A model generated the notes under the pieces. The model did no database searches. It was not told the DNA's origin and worked only from the letters and a program-made list of their open reading frames with translations. A program made the translations under genes and the position numbers. From Pseudoxanthomonas koreensis (lineage in GTDB: Bacteria; Pseudomonadota; Gammaproteobacteria; Xanthomonadales; Xanthomonadaceae), in assembly GCF_010093225.1 (NCBI RefSeq), contig NZ_PDWM01000002.1, positions 62,001-126,000 on the forward strand: a DNA stretch of 64,000 nt. The letters run 5' to 3'. Positions 25,410-34,236 of this stretch are shown here, piece by piece (the first letter of the stretch is position 1; each line of letters begins with the position of its first letter).

Positions 25410-27379
25410 TCAGGGCACCGGGGTGGGGCAGGCGAAGGGCTTGCGCGCGCCTCCGGTGCGGCCGAGCAGGCGTTCGCTCACCGGCAGCGCATCGCCGTCG
25501 AGCAGCCAGTCGTAGATCGTGCTGAAGGCCAGCACCCGGGCGACGTAGTCGCGGGTTTCCTTGTAGCTGATCGTTTCGATCCACAGGTCCGGATCGTGCG
25601 CGGGGCGCTGCGACAGCCAGCGCGCGGTCGGCGTCGGGCCGGCGTTGTAGGCGGCGATGGCCTGGTAGGCGGCGCCGTACTTGTCCTCCATCTCGCGCAG
25701 GTAGGCGCTGCCCAGGGCGATGTTGGTGGAGGAGTCGTACAGGCTCTCGGCACCGGCGTACGGCAGGCCGGTGCGCTGGGCCACGCCGGCGGCGGTGCCG
25801 GGCAGCAGCTGCATCAGCCCGCGCGCGTTGGCAGGTGAGCGCGCGTTGGGATTGAACACGCTCTCGGCGCGGATCTCGGCCGCGATCCAGGCCGGATCGA
25901 GACCGTTGCGTTTCGCGGCGGCGCGGATGTCGGCGTCGTGGTGCAGCGGGAAACGCAACCGGTACAGGCGCTGCTCGTCGGGCAGCTTGCCCAGCGAGAA
26001 CACTGCGCGGTCGAACCAGCCCTGCTCCTGGGCCACGGCCACCGCGGCACGCCGCCGCGGGTCGTCGAAGCGGGTCAGCGCGTCGTTCCACTCGCGCACC
26101 GCCCAGCCGGGCTGGTCGATGCGATACAGCGCCAGCGCGCGCTGCAGCGCCGGGTCGCGCGCGACCTCCTTGCGCAGCGCCGGCGGATCGCCCGGTTCCC
26201 ACGGACACAGCGCGTAAGGCTGGCGCAGGCGGTCGGCGGCGAGGAAGCCGTGGAAGGTCGGCGCGGTCGCGGCGGCGCGGAACAGCGCCTGCGCCTCGCC
26301 GTCGCGGCCGGTCTTCTCCAGCATGCGGCCTTCGAACCAGCGCCAGCGCGAATCCTCGCGCTGTTTGGCCGGCATGCCGCGGATCGCCTCCAGCGCGGCC
26401 TTCCAGTCGCCGCGCGCCACCGCTTCGCGCGCACGCCACTCGTGCAGGCGCTCGTCGTAGGCCGAAGCCGGCACCGCGGCCAGCCGCTGCGCCGAGCCGG
26501 GCAGGTAGGAGGCCACCGTCCACAGCGCGACCTGGTACAGCACCTGTGCGCGCTGGGACTCGTCCATGCCGAGCAGCGGCGCAAGTTGCGCCAGCTGGCG
26601 CTCGGCCGCGTCCGGGTCGTTCTTCGCCAGCTTCGACAGCCCGGCGGCGGCGACCTGACGGCTGCGCGCATCGCGCGGCCATTGCGCGGCACGCGCGTGC
26701 GGCGCCTGGACGAAGGCGGCGTAGTCCTGGGCCAGCGCCAGCGCATCGGCCGGCAGGCCGCGCGCGGCCGCGCGCATCACGCCGGGGTCGCCTTCGGCCA
26801 CGGCCAGGTCGAAGCGTTCCCAGCGCAGCGCGTCGCCGAGCCCGCCGCGTGCAGCCAGGCTGGCGAAGGTGGCGTCGCAGGCGTCGGGCATCGACTTGCC
26901 GCTGCGCCACAGCGCCTGCGCCTCGCCGTTCCAGGCGTCGGCGGCGCGGCCCAGCGCCTGCTGGGCATTGAGCCGCGCGCAGCGCAGGGCCGGATCATCG
27001 TGGGGCGCCAGTCGGCGAGGACATCGCTCCACTGTTCGCGCCGGGACAGCGACGCCAGCCACAGCGGGCGCAGCGCCGCCGCCGCGGCCTGGCCGTCGTA
27101 GCGCTGCAGGAAGGCGCGAACCTGGCTGCTGTCGGCGCTGTCCAGGTCGCGCGAAAGCCGCGCGAACTCCAGCCACGGCCAGCGCGGGTCGCCGCGCAGC
27201 GCGTCCTGGCCGGTGACCGGCTGCCCGGCCTTGGCCGCGCTGATCGCCGCGCGCATCGCCGCATCGTTGCCGGCTCCGTCCTGCGCGAATGCGACCGCGG
27301 ACGCCGACGCCAGCAGCAGGCATGCCAGCGTGCGGTGCAGGAGGCAAGGGTGTGAAAGGGGGGTGGCAGGGCGCGACAT
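25410..27379 (-). pseudogene. Soluble lytic murein transglycosylase (Slt-like), one frameshift
   Basis: About 656 codons would encode a periplasmic transglycosylase that cleaves peptidoglycan to 1,6-anhydro-muropeptides. The signal peptide (LLHRTLACLLLASASAVAFA) and first 120 or so residues, to VLADWRP, are in one frame. The rest, from [24 protein letters not shown] through the superhelical U-domain to the catalytic domain ([31 protein letters not shown], Glu catalytic), is in another. Adding one G within GGGG at 27002-27005 restores a continuous protein. This is either a true inactivating frameshift or a base lost in a homopolymer. Sequence on both sides is otherwise intact and conserved. 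Confidence 0.85.
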
Positions 27380-27386
27380 GCGGCCG

Positions 27387-27392
27387 AATATA
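27387..27392 (-). promoter_or_regulatory. -10-like TATATT 7 nt before the transglycosylase ATG
   Basis: On the minus strand TATATT (5 of 6 to consensus) ends 7 nt before the ATG at 27379. This implies a leaderless mRNA; it also supports that start. Confidence 0.5.
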
Positions 27393-27495
27393 CCCAACGC
27401 ACCTGAATGGCCGTGACGGCGGCAGGATCCGCGAATACCCTGCTTCGACCCGGCCTGCCGGACCCAGGACGCCGCGCACCCATGGAGCCACCGAC

Positions 27496-28299
27496 GTGTC
27501 ACCGCTGATGTTCCTGCTGTTCCCCCTGCTCGGCGTGGTCGCCGGCATCCTCGCCGGGCTGCTCGGCGTCGGCGGTGGCCTGGTCCTGGTCGCGGCGCTG
27601 GCCTGGCTGCTGCCGCTGTCCGGCGTGCCGCAGGAAGCGGCGATGCATGCGGCGCTGGCCAGTTCGCTCGCCAGCATCGTGCTGACCGCGGCGTCCTCGG
27701 CGCGCGCGCACGCCAGCCGTGGCAGCGTGTTGTGGCCGACGGTGAAGTGGATGGTGCCGGGCCTGCTGCTCGGCGGCTGGCTGGGCAGCGGGGTGGCGGT
27801 GGCGTTGTCCGACACGGTGCTGCGCTGGGTCGTCGCCGGCTACTGCCTGCTGGCGGCGTGGCAGATCGGCTTCGGCCGCACCCGTGCGCCGGCCGATGGC
27901 AGCGGAGTGGCGCCGCCAGAAGGATGGCCGATGACGGTGGCCGGCGGTGGCATCGGCGCGCTCTCGGCCGTGGTCGGTATCGGCGGCGGCAGCATGACTG
28001 TGCCGTTGCTGGTCTGGCGCGGGGTGAGGCCGGTGCGTGCGGTCGGCACGTCCAGTGCCTGCGGCGTGGCGATCGGGTTGTCCAGCGCGCTGGGCTACGC
28101 GCTGCACGCACCCGCCGGTGCCTTGCCCGCGCACGGCATCGGTTACGTGTACCTGCCGGCGGCCATCGGCGTGGCGCTGGCCTCGGTGCTGGCCGCGCCC
28201 CGGGGCATGCGCCTCGCGCACCGGCTCAGCGGCGAGGCGCTGCGCAAGGTGTTCGCGCTGTTCCTGCTGCTGGTCGGGCTGAGCGTGCCCTGGTCGTAG
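27496..28299 (+). CDS. TauE/SafE-family membrane permease
   Basis: 267-residue protein with eight or so helices. Two repeats of the family motif are clear: GVVAGILAGLLGVGGGLVLVAAL near the N-terminus and GGGIGALSAVVGIGGGSMTVPLLVWRG in the middle. The family exports sulfite, sulfoacetate or related organosulfur anions; the substrate here is unknown. GTG 27496 is preferred to ATG 27508 because GGAG lies 8 nt before it. The gene stands alone, divergent from the transglycosylase, and ends TCG TAG where the TAG is part of a palindrome shared with the convergent gene. Confidence 0.88.
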   Translation: MSPLMFLLFPLLGVVAGILAGLLGVGGGLVLVAALAWLLPLSGVPQEAAMHAALASSLASIVLTAASSARAHASRGSVLWPTVKWMVPGLLLGGWLGSGVAVALSDTVLRWVVAGYCLLAAWQIGFGRTRAPADGSGVAPPEGWPMTVAGGGIGALSAVVGIGGGSMTVPLLVWRGVRPVRAVGTSSACGVAIGLSSALGYALHAPAGALPAHGIGYVYLPAAIGVALASVLAAPRGMRLAHRLSGEALRKVFALFLLLVGLSVPWS

Positions 28300-28322
28300 A
28301 GCGGGGCTTGCCCCGCTTCTAC
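28296..28322. repeat. GTAG...CTAC palindrome carrying both convergent stop codons
   Basis: GTAGA-GCGGGGC-TT-GCCCCGC-TTCTAC. The TAG at 28297-28299 ends the TauE-family gene. The CTA at 28319-28321 is the TAG stop of the minus-strand DUF4124 gene. Its core matches 1957-1972. Confidence 0.85.
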
Positions 28323-29143
28323 GGGGCGCCGCAGCTTTCGCTGACGAGGGCGGCGAGACGGTCGTACTCGGTGCGCCGGCGTTCGGTGTTGTCGGGGTGG
28401 GCGAAGCGCCAGCGCGATTCGGCTTCGCGGGCGTGGCGCCGCCAGGCTTCGCAGGCGGCGCCGTCGGGCACGCGCGAACACCGGGCGCGGCCCACTTCGC
28501 AGGCGCGACCCGCACCAGTGGCCGGATTGCCGTCCAGGCCGACCGTGCGCAGCGGCAGGCAGCGCGGCGGCACCTCGGCTTCCTCGGACAGGTAGCTGTC
28601 GTTGTCGTGGGTGGTGCAGCGGAAGATCGGTGGTGGTGGCGGCCGTGCGGGGTCGGACTCGCCGGCCTCTCCGGCAGCCGCGTCCGCGCGCGGCAGGTTG
28701 GCGCTGTCCAGGATCCGCGGCTCCGGCCCGGTGCTGGTGGTGATGAAGCCGCCATCGCTGGCGTGCCGCTGCGGCGCGTGGCGGTCGACGCTGGTGCCGG
28801 GTCCGGTACTGGTGGTGACGAAGCCGCCATCGCTGGATCGCTGCACGTCCTGCACCTGGCCGGCAGGCGCGGCAGACGGGGGCGTGCCCGTCGGAGGCGG
28901 GGCGGTGAGCGCAGGCCCGGTCGCCGCGGCGCCCGCGTCTGGACTGCTGGCCACGCCGCCCATCCTGCGTTCGCTCTGGGTGCTGCCGTCGGGGCAGGGC
29001 GCGTTCTGCACGGTGAGGACGCCGGCCGCATCGGTGCAGCGGTAGATCGTCACCGCCTGCGCGCGCAGCGTTGCCGGCGTGGCTGTTCCCATGAGCAGAC
29101 ACAGCAGCAGGCACAGCGGCGACAGGCGCAGGCGCGGATGCAC
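28319..29143 (-). CDS. DUF4124 domain-containing exported protein with internal repeat
   Basis: 274 residues. A signal peptide (LCLLLCLLMGTATPATLRAQA) is followed by a DUF4124 segment VTIYRCTDAAGVLTVQNAPCPDGSTQSERRM. A low-complexity Pro/Ala/Gly linker carries a duplicated SDGGF-V/I-TTSTGP unit, then a Cys-rich C-terminal domain (IFRCTTHDNDSYLSEEAEVPPRCLPL). DUF4124 proteins are periplasmic and uncharacterised. The GTG at 29143, two bases after the preceding gene's stop, gives a good signal peptide; an ATG about 50 nt later would truncate it. It pairs with the similar upstream gene. The stop is TAG within a palindromic repeat. Confidence 0.75.
   Translation of the reverse strand: MHPRLRLSPLCLLLCLLMGTATPATLRAQAVTIYRCTDAAGVLTVQNAPCPDGSTQSERRMGGVASSPDAGAAATGPALTAPPPTGTPPSAAPAGQVQDVQRSSDGGFVTTSTGPGTSVDRHAPQRHASDGGFITTSTGPEPRILDSANLPRADAAAGEAGESDPARPPPPPIFRCTTHDNDSYLSEEAEVPPRCLPLRTVGLDGNPATGAGRACEVGRARCSRVPDGAACEAWRRHAREAESRWRFAHPDNTERRRTEYDRLAALVSESCGAP
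28725..28836. repeat. 37-bp imperfect direct repeat inside the DUF4124 gene
   Basis: Two copies (about 28725-28761 and 28800-28836, 75-bp period) encode the repeated SDGGFVTTSTGP and SDGGFITTSTGP peptides. They differ at only three or four bases. Confidence 0.8.
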
Positions 29144-29145
29144 GG

Positions 29146-29922
29146 TCAGTAACCGGAACAGTGGTCGGTCATGTGGGTGTCGATCCGGCGCTGCTCGCGA
29201 TCCAGCTCCTCGCGCTGGCTGGGCATGGCCGCGTGGTAGACGCGCAGGATCTCGTAGCGGCGGTCGGACAGGCGCGTGCAGATTTCGTCGCGGCTCAGCT
29301 CCACGCAGGGATCGCGCACCCAGGTCGTGGCCGGCAACACGGCGCCCGGCAGGGGCGGCCGCGGGCCCGGCCCGGCGATCGGTGGCCGCGGAGCAGGCCC
29401 GGTGACCGGCGGTCGCGACCCGCCCGGGCGCCCGCCGGTGATGACCGGATAGCCCAGCGTCCACACCGGCACCTGGCGCGGATTGCCCCCCGCGCTTTCG
29501 CTGGTATAGGTCGTGCCGTCCGGTGCGGTGCATTCGTACATCGGCCGCGGTGCCTGCACGGTCACGATCCGCACCTCGCGTGGTGGCGCGGCGGGTGCCG
29601 GCGCGAGCACGGGCGTGGTCGCGCGCGGCGGTGGATCCTGCGGCCGCTGCATCTGCACCGCTTCCTGGCGCTCGCCGGCCAGGCAGGGCGAATCGCGCAG
29701 TGCGACCAGCCGGCCCTGGCTGTCGCTGCAGCGGTAGACGGTGACTTCGGCAGCGCTGGCGCGGGGCGCCGCAAGCGGCAGCGCGAGGACGAGTGCTGCC
29801 AGTGCCAGCCATGCATGCAGGCGTCGCGGCTGTGGCCGCGAGCGCTTTGGCCGCGGGCCCCGCACAGGCCTGGCTGGGCCGTGCATGCGACCCGACGGAC
29901 GAAGGAAGTGGGGCTCGCGCAT
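29146..29922 (-). CDS. DUF4124 domain-containing exported protein
   Basis: 258 residues. An Arg-rich N-terminus and hydrophobic signal (LHAWLALAALVLALPLAAPRASA) lead to the DUF4124 motif VTVYRCSDSQGRLVALRDSPCLAGERQE. A Pro-rich linker (PPVTGPAPRPPIAGPGPRPPLPG) and a C-terminal region with paired Cys (DPCVELSRDEICTRLSDRRYEILRVYHAAMPSQREELDREQRR) follow. The ATG at 29922 is chosen because GGAG lies 6 nt upstream; Met codons at 29934 and 29949 are alternatives. It lies between tsaC and the second DUF4124 gene. Function unknown. Confidence 0.75.
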   Translation of the reverse strand: MREPHFLRPSGRMHGPARPVRGPRPKRSRPQPRRLHAWLALAALVLALPLAAPRASAAEVTVYRCSDSQGRLVALRDSPCLAGERQEAVQMQRPQDPPPRATTPVLAPAPAAPPREVRIVTVQAPRPMYECTAPDGTTYTSESAGGNPRQVPVWTLGYPVITGGRPGGSRPPVTGPAPRPPIAGPGPRPPLPGAVLPATTWVRDPCVELSRDEICTRLSDRRYEILRVYHAAMPSQREELDREQRRIDTHMTDHCSGY

Positions 29923-29972
29923 GGCCGTCTCCATGGAGCTGCATTCCATCCTAGCGCGGCTCGCCGCGATGG

Positions 29973-30536
29973 TCAGGCGCGCAGGATGCTGCCGTCCAGC
30001 GCCAGCCGGATCGGGGTCGGCTGCGCCAGGCCGCCGGTTTCGCCGGCAACGAGGCCGTCGACCGCCGCGCACAGCGCCGGGTCCAGCTCGGCGCGCCGGT
30101 GCGCGGGCGGTTCGCCGCCGATGTTGGCGCTGGTGGAGACCAGCGCGCCGCCGAAGGCTTCGCACAGCGCCGAGACCACCGGATCGGCGCTGATGCGGAC
30201 GGCGATGCTGTCGCGGCCGCCGGTGATCCAGCGCGGTGCATCGGCGGCGGCGGGCATCACCCAGGTATGCGGCCCGGGCCAGCTGGCCAGGACCACGGCC
30301 AGGCGTTCGGGCGGCAGTGCGGGCAGGTCGAGCCAGCGGCGCAGCGGGTCCAGGTGCGCGGCGACCAGGATCAGGCCCTTCTCCACCGGCCGGCGCTTGA
30401 GTCCGAGCAGGCGCAGCACCGAGGCCTCGTTGTCCGGATCGCAGCCCAGGCCCCACACCGCCTCGGTGGGATAGGCGAGCACGTCGCCGCGCTGCAGCAG
30501 CGCGGCGGCTTCATCGATGGCGAGGGTGCGGGCCAT
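29973..30536 (-). CDS. tsaC: Threonylcarbamoyl-AMP synthase
   Basis: 187-residue single-domain TsaC/YrdC. It makes L-threonylcarbamoyladenylate from Thr, bicarbonate and ATP for the t6A modification finished by TsaD. VLAYPTEAVWGLGCDPDNEASVLRLLGLKRRPVEKGLILVA is the KxR-type active-site stretch. WPGPHTWVMPA and STSANIGGEPPAHR are further signatures. It lies 61 nt downstream of topA on the same strand, a common pairing in this order. A -10-like hexamer 8 nt before the ATG suggests it also has its own leaderless transcript. Confidence 0.95.
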   Translation of the reverse strand: MARTLAIDEAAALLQRGDVLAYPTEAVWGLGCDPDNEASVLRLLGLKRRPVEKGLILVAAHLDPLRRWLDLPALPPERLAVVLASWPGPHTWVMPAAADAPRWITGGRDSIAVRISADPVVSALCEAFGGALVSTSANIGGEPPAHRRAELDPALCAAVDGLVAGETGGLAQPTPIRLALDGSILRA

Positions 30537-30544
30537 GGCGGGCG

Positions 30545-30550
30545 ATGGTA
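30545..30550 (-). promoter_or_regulatory. -10-like hexamer 8 nt before the tsaC ATG
   Basis: TACCAT on the minus strand (4 of 6 to consensus) ends 8 nt before the ATG at 30536, a spacing typical of leaderless genes in this window. Confidence 0.35.
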
Positions 30551-30597
30551 GTCGCCCGTCCGCCGGTGCCGGATGAAGGACCGGGGTGATCCCGGTC

Positions 30598-33093
30598 TCA
30601 GAACGGCGGCGCGTCATCCGCGGCGCCGCGGGCGGACTTTTTCGCCGGAGCCTTCTTCGCCGCCTTTTTCGCCGGCGCCTTGCTGGCGGCCTTCTTCGCG
30701 GGGGCCTTCTTTGCCGTGGCCTTCCTGGCAGGTGCGGCTGCCGTGGCGGCCTTTTTCGCCGGTGCCTTCTTTGCCGCGGCCTTCTTCGCGCCGAAGCCGC
30801 GCCGCGCCGGCTTGCCGGTCTCGGCCATCAGCTGCTGCACTTCCTCCAGGCTCAGCGAGGCCGGCTCGCGGTCCTTGGGGATCTTGCCGTTGAGCTTGCC
30901 GTCGCTCAGGTACGGGCCGAAGCGGCCGTTGAGCACCTGGATGTCGCTGCCCGGGAACTCCTTGATCACCCGGTTGCGCGCAATCTCCTCCTTCTCCTCG
31001 ACCAGGAACACCGCGCGCGCCAGGTCGATCTTGTACGGGTCGTCTTCCTTCTTCAGCGAGGCGTAGGTGCTGCCGCGCTTGGCGAACGGGCCGAAGCGGC
31101 CGATGCCGACGGTCACCGTCTCACCGTTGCTCTCGCCCAGCGTGCGCGGCATGTCGAACAGCTTCAGCGCCTCCTCCAGCGAGATCGAGTAGATGCTCTG
31201 GCCCGGCTGCAGCGAGGCGAACTTCGGCTTCTCCTCGTCGTCGACCGTGCCGATCTGCACCATCGGGCCGAAGCGGCCGATCCGCGCGCTGACTTCCTTG
31301 CCGCTCTTGGGGTCGGTGCCCAGCGAACGCGAGCTGCCGGCGTCGGTGCGGTCCAGCGATTCCTTCTTGTCCTCGACCAGTTCCTTGAACGGGCCCCAGA
31401 ACTTCTCCATCAGCGGCACCCACTGCTCCTCGCCACGGGAGACGGCGTCGAGCTCGTCCTCCAGGTTGGCGGTGAAGTCGTAGTCCACGTAGCGGGTGAA
31501 GTGCCCGGACAGGAACTTGCTGACCGCGCGGCCGACGTCGGTGGGCTTGAACGCGCGCCCTTCCATCTCGGTGTACTTGCGGAACAGCAGGGTCTGGATG
31601 ATCGAGGCGTAGGTCGAGGGTCGGCCGATGCCGTATTCCTCCAGCGCCTTCACCAAGGCCGCTTCGGTGAAGCGCGGTGGCGGCTGGGTGAAATGCTGGT
31701 CGGCGTGGATGCGGTCCAGCGGCACGCGTTCGCCGGGCTTGAGCGGCGGCAGCTTGCGGCCTTCGTCCTCGTCCTCGGCGGCCTTGCTGTCCTTGCCTTC
31801 CTCGTACACGGCGAGGAAGCCGGGGAACACCACGGTGGTGCCGCTGGCGCGGAACACGTGCTCGCCGCCGGCGGCCAGGTCGACCGAGACGGTGTTGAGC
31901 GTGGCCGGCACCATCTGACTGGCCACCGCGCGCTTCCACACCAGTTCGTACAGCCGGCGCTCGTCGTCGGTGAGGAAGCGCGCGACCTGCGCCGGCGTGC
32001 GCAGCGCCGAGGTCGGGCGCACCGCCTCGTGCGCTTCCTGCGCGTTCTTGGACTTGGTCTGGTAGAAATTCGGCTTGTCCGGCACCGAGGCGGTGCCGTA
32101 GTCGCGCGCGATCACGTCGCGGATCTCGGCCAGCGCTTCCTGCGACAGGCTCACCGAGTCGGTACGCATGTAGCTGATCAGGCCGACCGTGCCTTCCTCG
32201 CCCAGGGCCACGCCCTCGTACAGCTTCTGCGCCACCTGCATGGTCTTGCGGGTGGTGAAGCCGAGCTTGCGCGAGGCTTCCTGCTGCAGGGTGGAAGTGG
32301 TGAACGGCGGCGACGGGCGGCGCTTGCGTTCCTTGCTGGCCACGTCGGTGACGTGCAACGAACCGGCCGCGGCCTGCTGCAGGCGCAGGCGCGCGTCCTC
32401 GGCGGTCTCGCCGTCGGTGATGGTGAACTGCTCGAACTTCTTCCCGTCGAGCTTGACCAGCTTGGCGCTGAACGGCTGCGATGCGTGCGCCAGCTCCGCG
32501 CCGATGCTCCAGTACTCGCGCGCCTTGAACGCCTCGATCTCCTCCTCGCGCTCGACGATCATGCGCAACGCCGGCGACTGCACGCGCCCGGCCGACAGGC
32601 CCGGCTGCACCTTGCGCCACAGCACCGGCGAGAGGTTGAAGCCGACCAGGTAGTCGAGCGCGCGGCGCGCCTGCTGCGCGTCGACCAGGTCGCCGGCGAT
32701 GCGCCGCGGCTGGGTCATCGCTTCCTTGATCGCGCGCGGCGTGATCTCGGTGAACACCACCCGGTGCAGCGGCTTGTCGCCGATCAGGTTGCGCTCGCGC
32801 AGGATCTCGGCGATGTGCCAGCTGATCGCCTCGCCTTCGCGGTCCGGGTCGGTGGCCAGCCAGATGTCGTCGGCCGACTTCGCCGCGCGGGCGATCGCGT
32901 CGACGTGTTTCTCGTTCTTCTCGATCAGGTCGTAGCGCATGGCGAAGCCGCGCTCGGGGTCGACCGCGCCTTCCTTCGGCACCAGGTCGCGGACATGCCC
33001 GTAGGAGGCCAGGACGGTGAAGTCCTTGCCGAGGTATTTGTTGATCGTCTTGGCCTTGGCGGGCGACTCGACGATGAGCAGGTGCTTGGGCAT
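30598..33093 (-). CDS. topA: DNA topoisomerase I
   Basis: 831-residue type IA topoisomerase that relaxes negative supercoils. The TOPRIM domain is seen in LLIVESPAKAKTINKYLG and WLATDPDREGEAISWHIAE. The active-site region GLISYMRTDSVSLS has the nucleophilic Tyr at about residue 308. The C-terminal third has topoisomerase C-terminal repeats with the G-R-F/Y-G-P pattern (IGRFGPMVQIG, IGRFGPFAKRG, NGRFGPYLSDG). It has none of the Cys4 zinc fingers of the E. coli enzyme. It ends in a 50-residue Lys/Ala/Pro tail resembling histone H1. The 211-bp leader region upstream holds no recognisable gene. Confidence 0.97.
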   Translation of the reverse strand: MPKHLLIVESPAKAKTINKYLGKDFTVLASYGHVRDLVPKEGAVDPERGFAMRYDLIEKNEKHVDAIARAAKSADDIWLATDPDREGEAISWHIAEILRERNLIGDKPLHRVVFTEITPRAIKEAMTQPRRIAGDLVDAQQARRALDYLVGFNLSPVLWRKVQPGLSAGRVQSPALRMIVEREEEIEAFKAREYWSIGAELAHASQPFSAKLVKLDGKKFEQFTITDGETAEDARLRLQQAAAGSLHVTDVASKERKRRPSPPFTTSTLQQEASRKLGFTTRKTMQVAQKLYEGVALGEEGTVGLISYMRTDSVSLSQEALAEIRDVIARDYGTASVPDKPNFYQTKSKNAQEAHEAVRPTSALRTPAQVARFLTDDERRLYELVWKRAVASQMVPATLNTVSVDLAAGGEHVFRASGTTVVFPGFLAVYEEGKDSKAAEDEDEGRKLPPLKPGERVPLDRIHADQHFTQPPPRFTEAALVKALEEYGIGRPSTYASIIQTLLFRKYTEMEGRAFKPTDVGRAVSKFLSGHFTRYVDYDFTANLEDELDAVSRGEEQWVPLMEKFWGPFKELVEDKKESLDRTDAGSSRSLGTDPKSGKEVSARIGRFGPMVQIGTVDDEEKPKFASLQPGQSIYSISLEEALKLFDMPRTLGESNGETVTVGIGRFGPFAKRGSTYASLKKEDDPYKIDLARAVFLVEEKEEIARNRVIKEFPGSDIQVLNGRFGPYLSDGKLNGKIPKDREPASLSLEEVQQLMAETGKPARRGFGAKKAAAKKAPAKKAATAAAPARKATAKKAPAKKAASKAPAKKAAKKAPAKKSARGAADDAPPF

Positions 33094-33304
33094 GGCGGGT
33101 GATGTTCCGGGTACGGCTGCGGTCCTTCCGGGACCGGGTGCGGGCGGTGAGCGTGGTGTGAAGAACGCGTCCGCCAGAGAAGCCGACGCCCGGGAGGGGG
33201 CCCCCGGGCGCGGTCGCTGTCCTTTTTATACGTGAATCACGCCGCGGCCGGCCGTGTCAAGCCGGGCCGCCCATGGGGCGCTTCGGGGCGTCCCCCCGGT
33301 CCGG

Positions 33305-34195
33305 CTACCACTTCATCGAGGCCACGGTCCCGATCGCCACCACGGCCACCAGCGCGATGCCGAGCAGCAGCAGGCCGAACAGGACCAGGACCACGATCGC
33401 CACCGTGCCCAGTTCCGGCCGCTGCCATTCCGGGTTGCCGGTGAAGGCCCACTTGTCCACCACCAGGGTGTCGCACAGCAGGTCGTGCAGGGCCTGCTTG
33501 CGTTCGGTGAAGGCGGCCATCAGCAGGCCGATGCACAGCAGCAGCGAACTGAGCAGATAGCCCCAGTAGCGGGCGAAGCCGCGCAGGAAGCTGATCGTCC
33601 CGCCGTCGGGGCGCACCACCTTGATCCCGATCGCCAGCTTGCCGGGCGTGGCCATCATGCTGGCGTTGGAGTGGAACCAGCCGAACGCCAGCGCCGAAAG
33701 CAGGTAGGTGCCGGCCATTTCCACCGGATCGAACGGCGAGTCCGGATTGCCGAACACCGCGCCGAACACCGCCGCGACGATCGCCGCCACGATGGCCACC
33801 GGGATGCCGATGGCGAAGGCGTCGATGATGCTGGCCGCCACCCGCTTCCAGAAGCCGGCCAGGACCACCGGGCCGTCCTGCACCGGCACGGCCGGCGCCG
33901 GGGCGGCGTACGCGGCGTGGGTGGCGTAGGCGGCAGGGGCGGCGGGCGGCGGCGGCACGCGCTCGTCCACGGCCGGCGGCGGCGCGACCGGAGTGCGGAA
34001 ATCCAGGGTCACCCCGGCCTCGTCCAGGCCGAGTTCGCCGCGCAGCGAGCCCAGCGGCTGCCAGGCGGGCAGGCCCTCGCGCCAGACCAGGGTCGCCGCG
34101 TCGAGCTCGCCGGCGCGGTAGCGCTGGGCCAGGTGGGTGGCAGGCTGGGGGCCGATCTGGCGGCGCTGGCGGTCGGCGTAGTACCACTCGGTCAT
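33305..34195 (-). CDS. GYF_2 (DUF4339) - RDD family membrane protein
   Basis: 296 residues. An N-terminal GYF_2 domain (MTEWYYADRQRRQIGPQPATHLAQRYRAGELDAATLVWREGLPAWQPL) is followed by a Pro/Ala linker to about residue 110. The RDD domain (GPVVLAGFWKRVAASIIDAFAIGIPVAI, then TPGKLAIGIKVVRPDG) has several membrane helices. GYF domains bind Pro-rich peptides; RDD proteins are poorly understood and some may transport ions. Start ATG 34195 has AGGA 9 nt upstream. It follows another GYF_2 protein with 41 nt between them. Stop TAG. Confidence 0.85.
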   Translation of the reverse strand: MTEWYYADRQRRQIGPQPATHLAQRYRAGELDAATLVWREGLPAWQPLGSLRGELGLDEAGVTLDFRTPVAPPPAVDERVPPPPAAPAAYATHAAYAAPAPAVPVQDGPVVLAGFWKRVAASIIDAFAIGIPVAIVAAIVAAVFGAVFGNPDSPFDPVEMAGTYLLSALAFGWFHSNASMMATPGKLAIGIKVVRPDGGTISFLRGFARYWGYLLSSLLLCIGLLMAAFTERKQALHDLLCDTLVVDKWAFTGNPEWQRPELGTVAIVVLVLFGLLLLGIALVAVVAIGTVASMKW

Positions 34196-34236
34196 TGCGT
34201 GCATTCCTCGCGTATGGATTCCATGGGGGGCGGCGC

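Noticed and set aside
30586-33102. 838-codon plus-strand open frame opposite topA
   Set aside because: Mirror of the topA coding frame; composition (Arg, His, Gln, Gly rich) is typical of an antisense artefact.
33225-33260. TTGACA and TATAAA on the minus strand upstream of topA, suggesting a promoter
   Set aside because: The hexamers are 24 nt apart, outside the usual 16-19. TATAAA may be a -10, but the pair was not accepted as one promoter.
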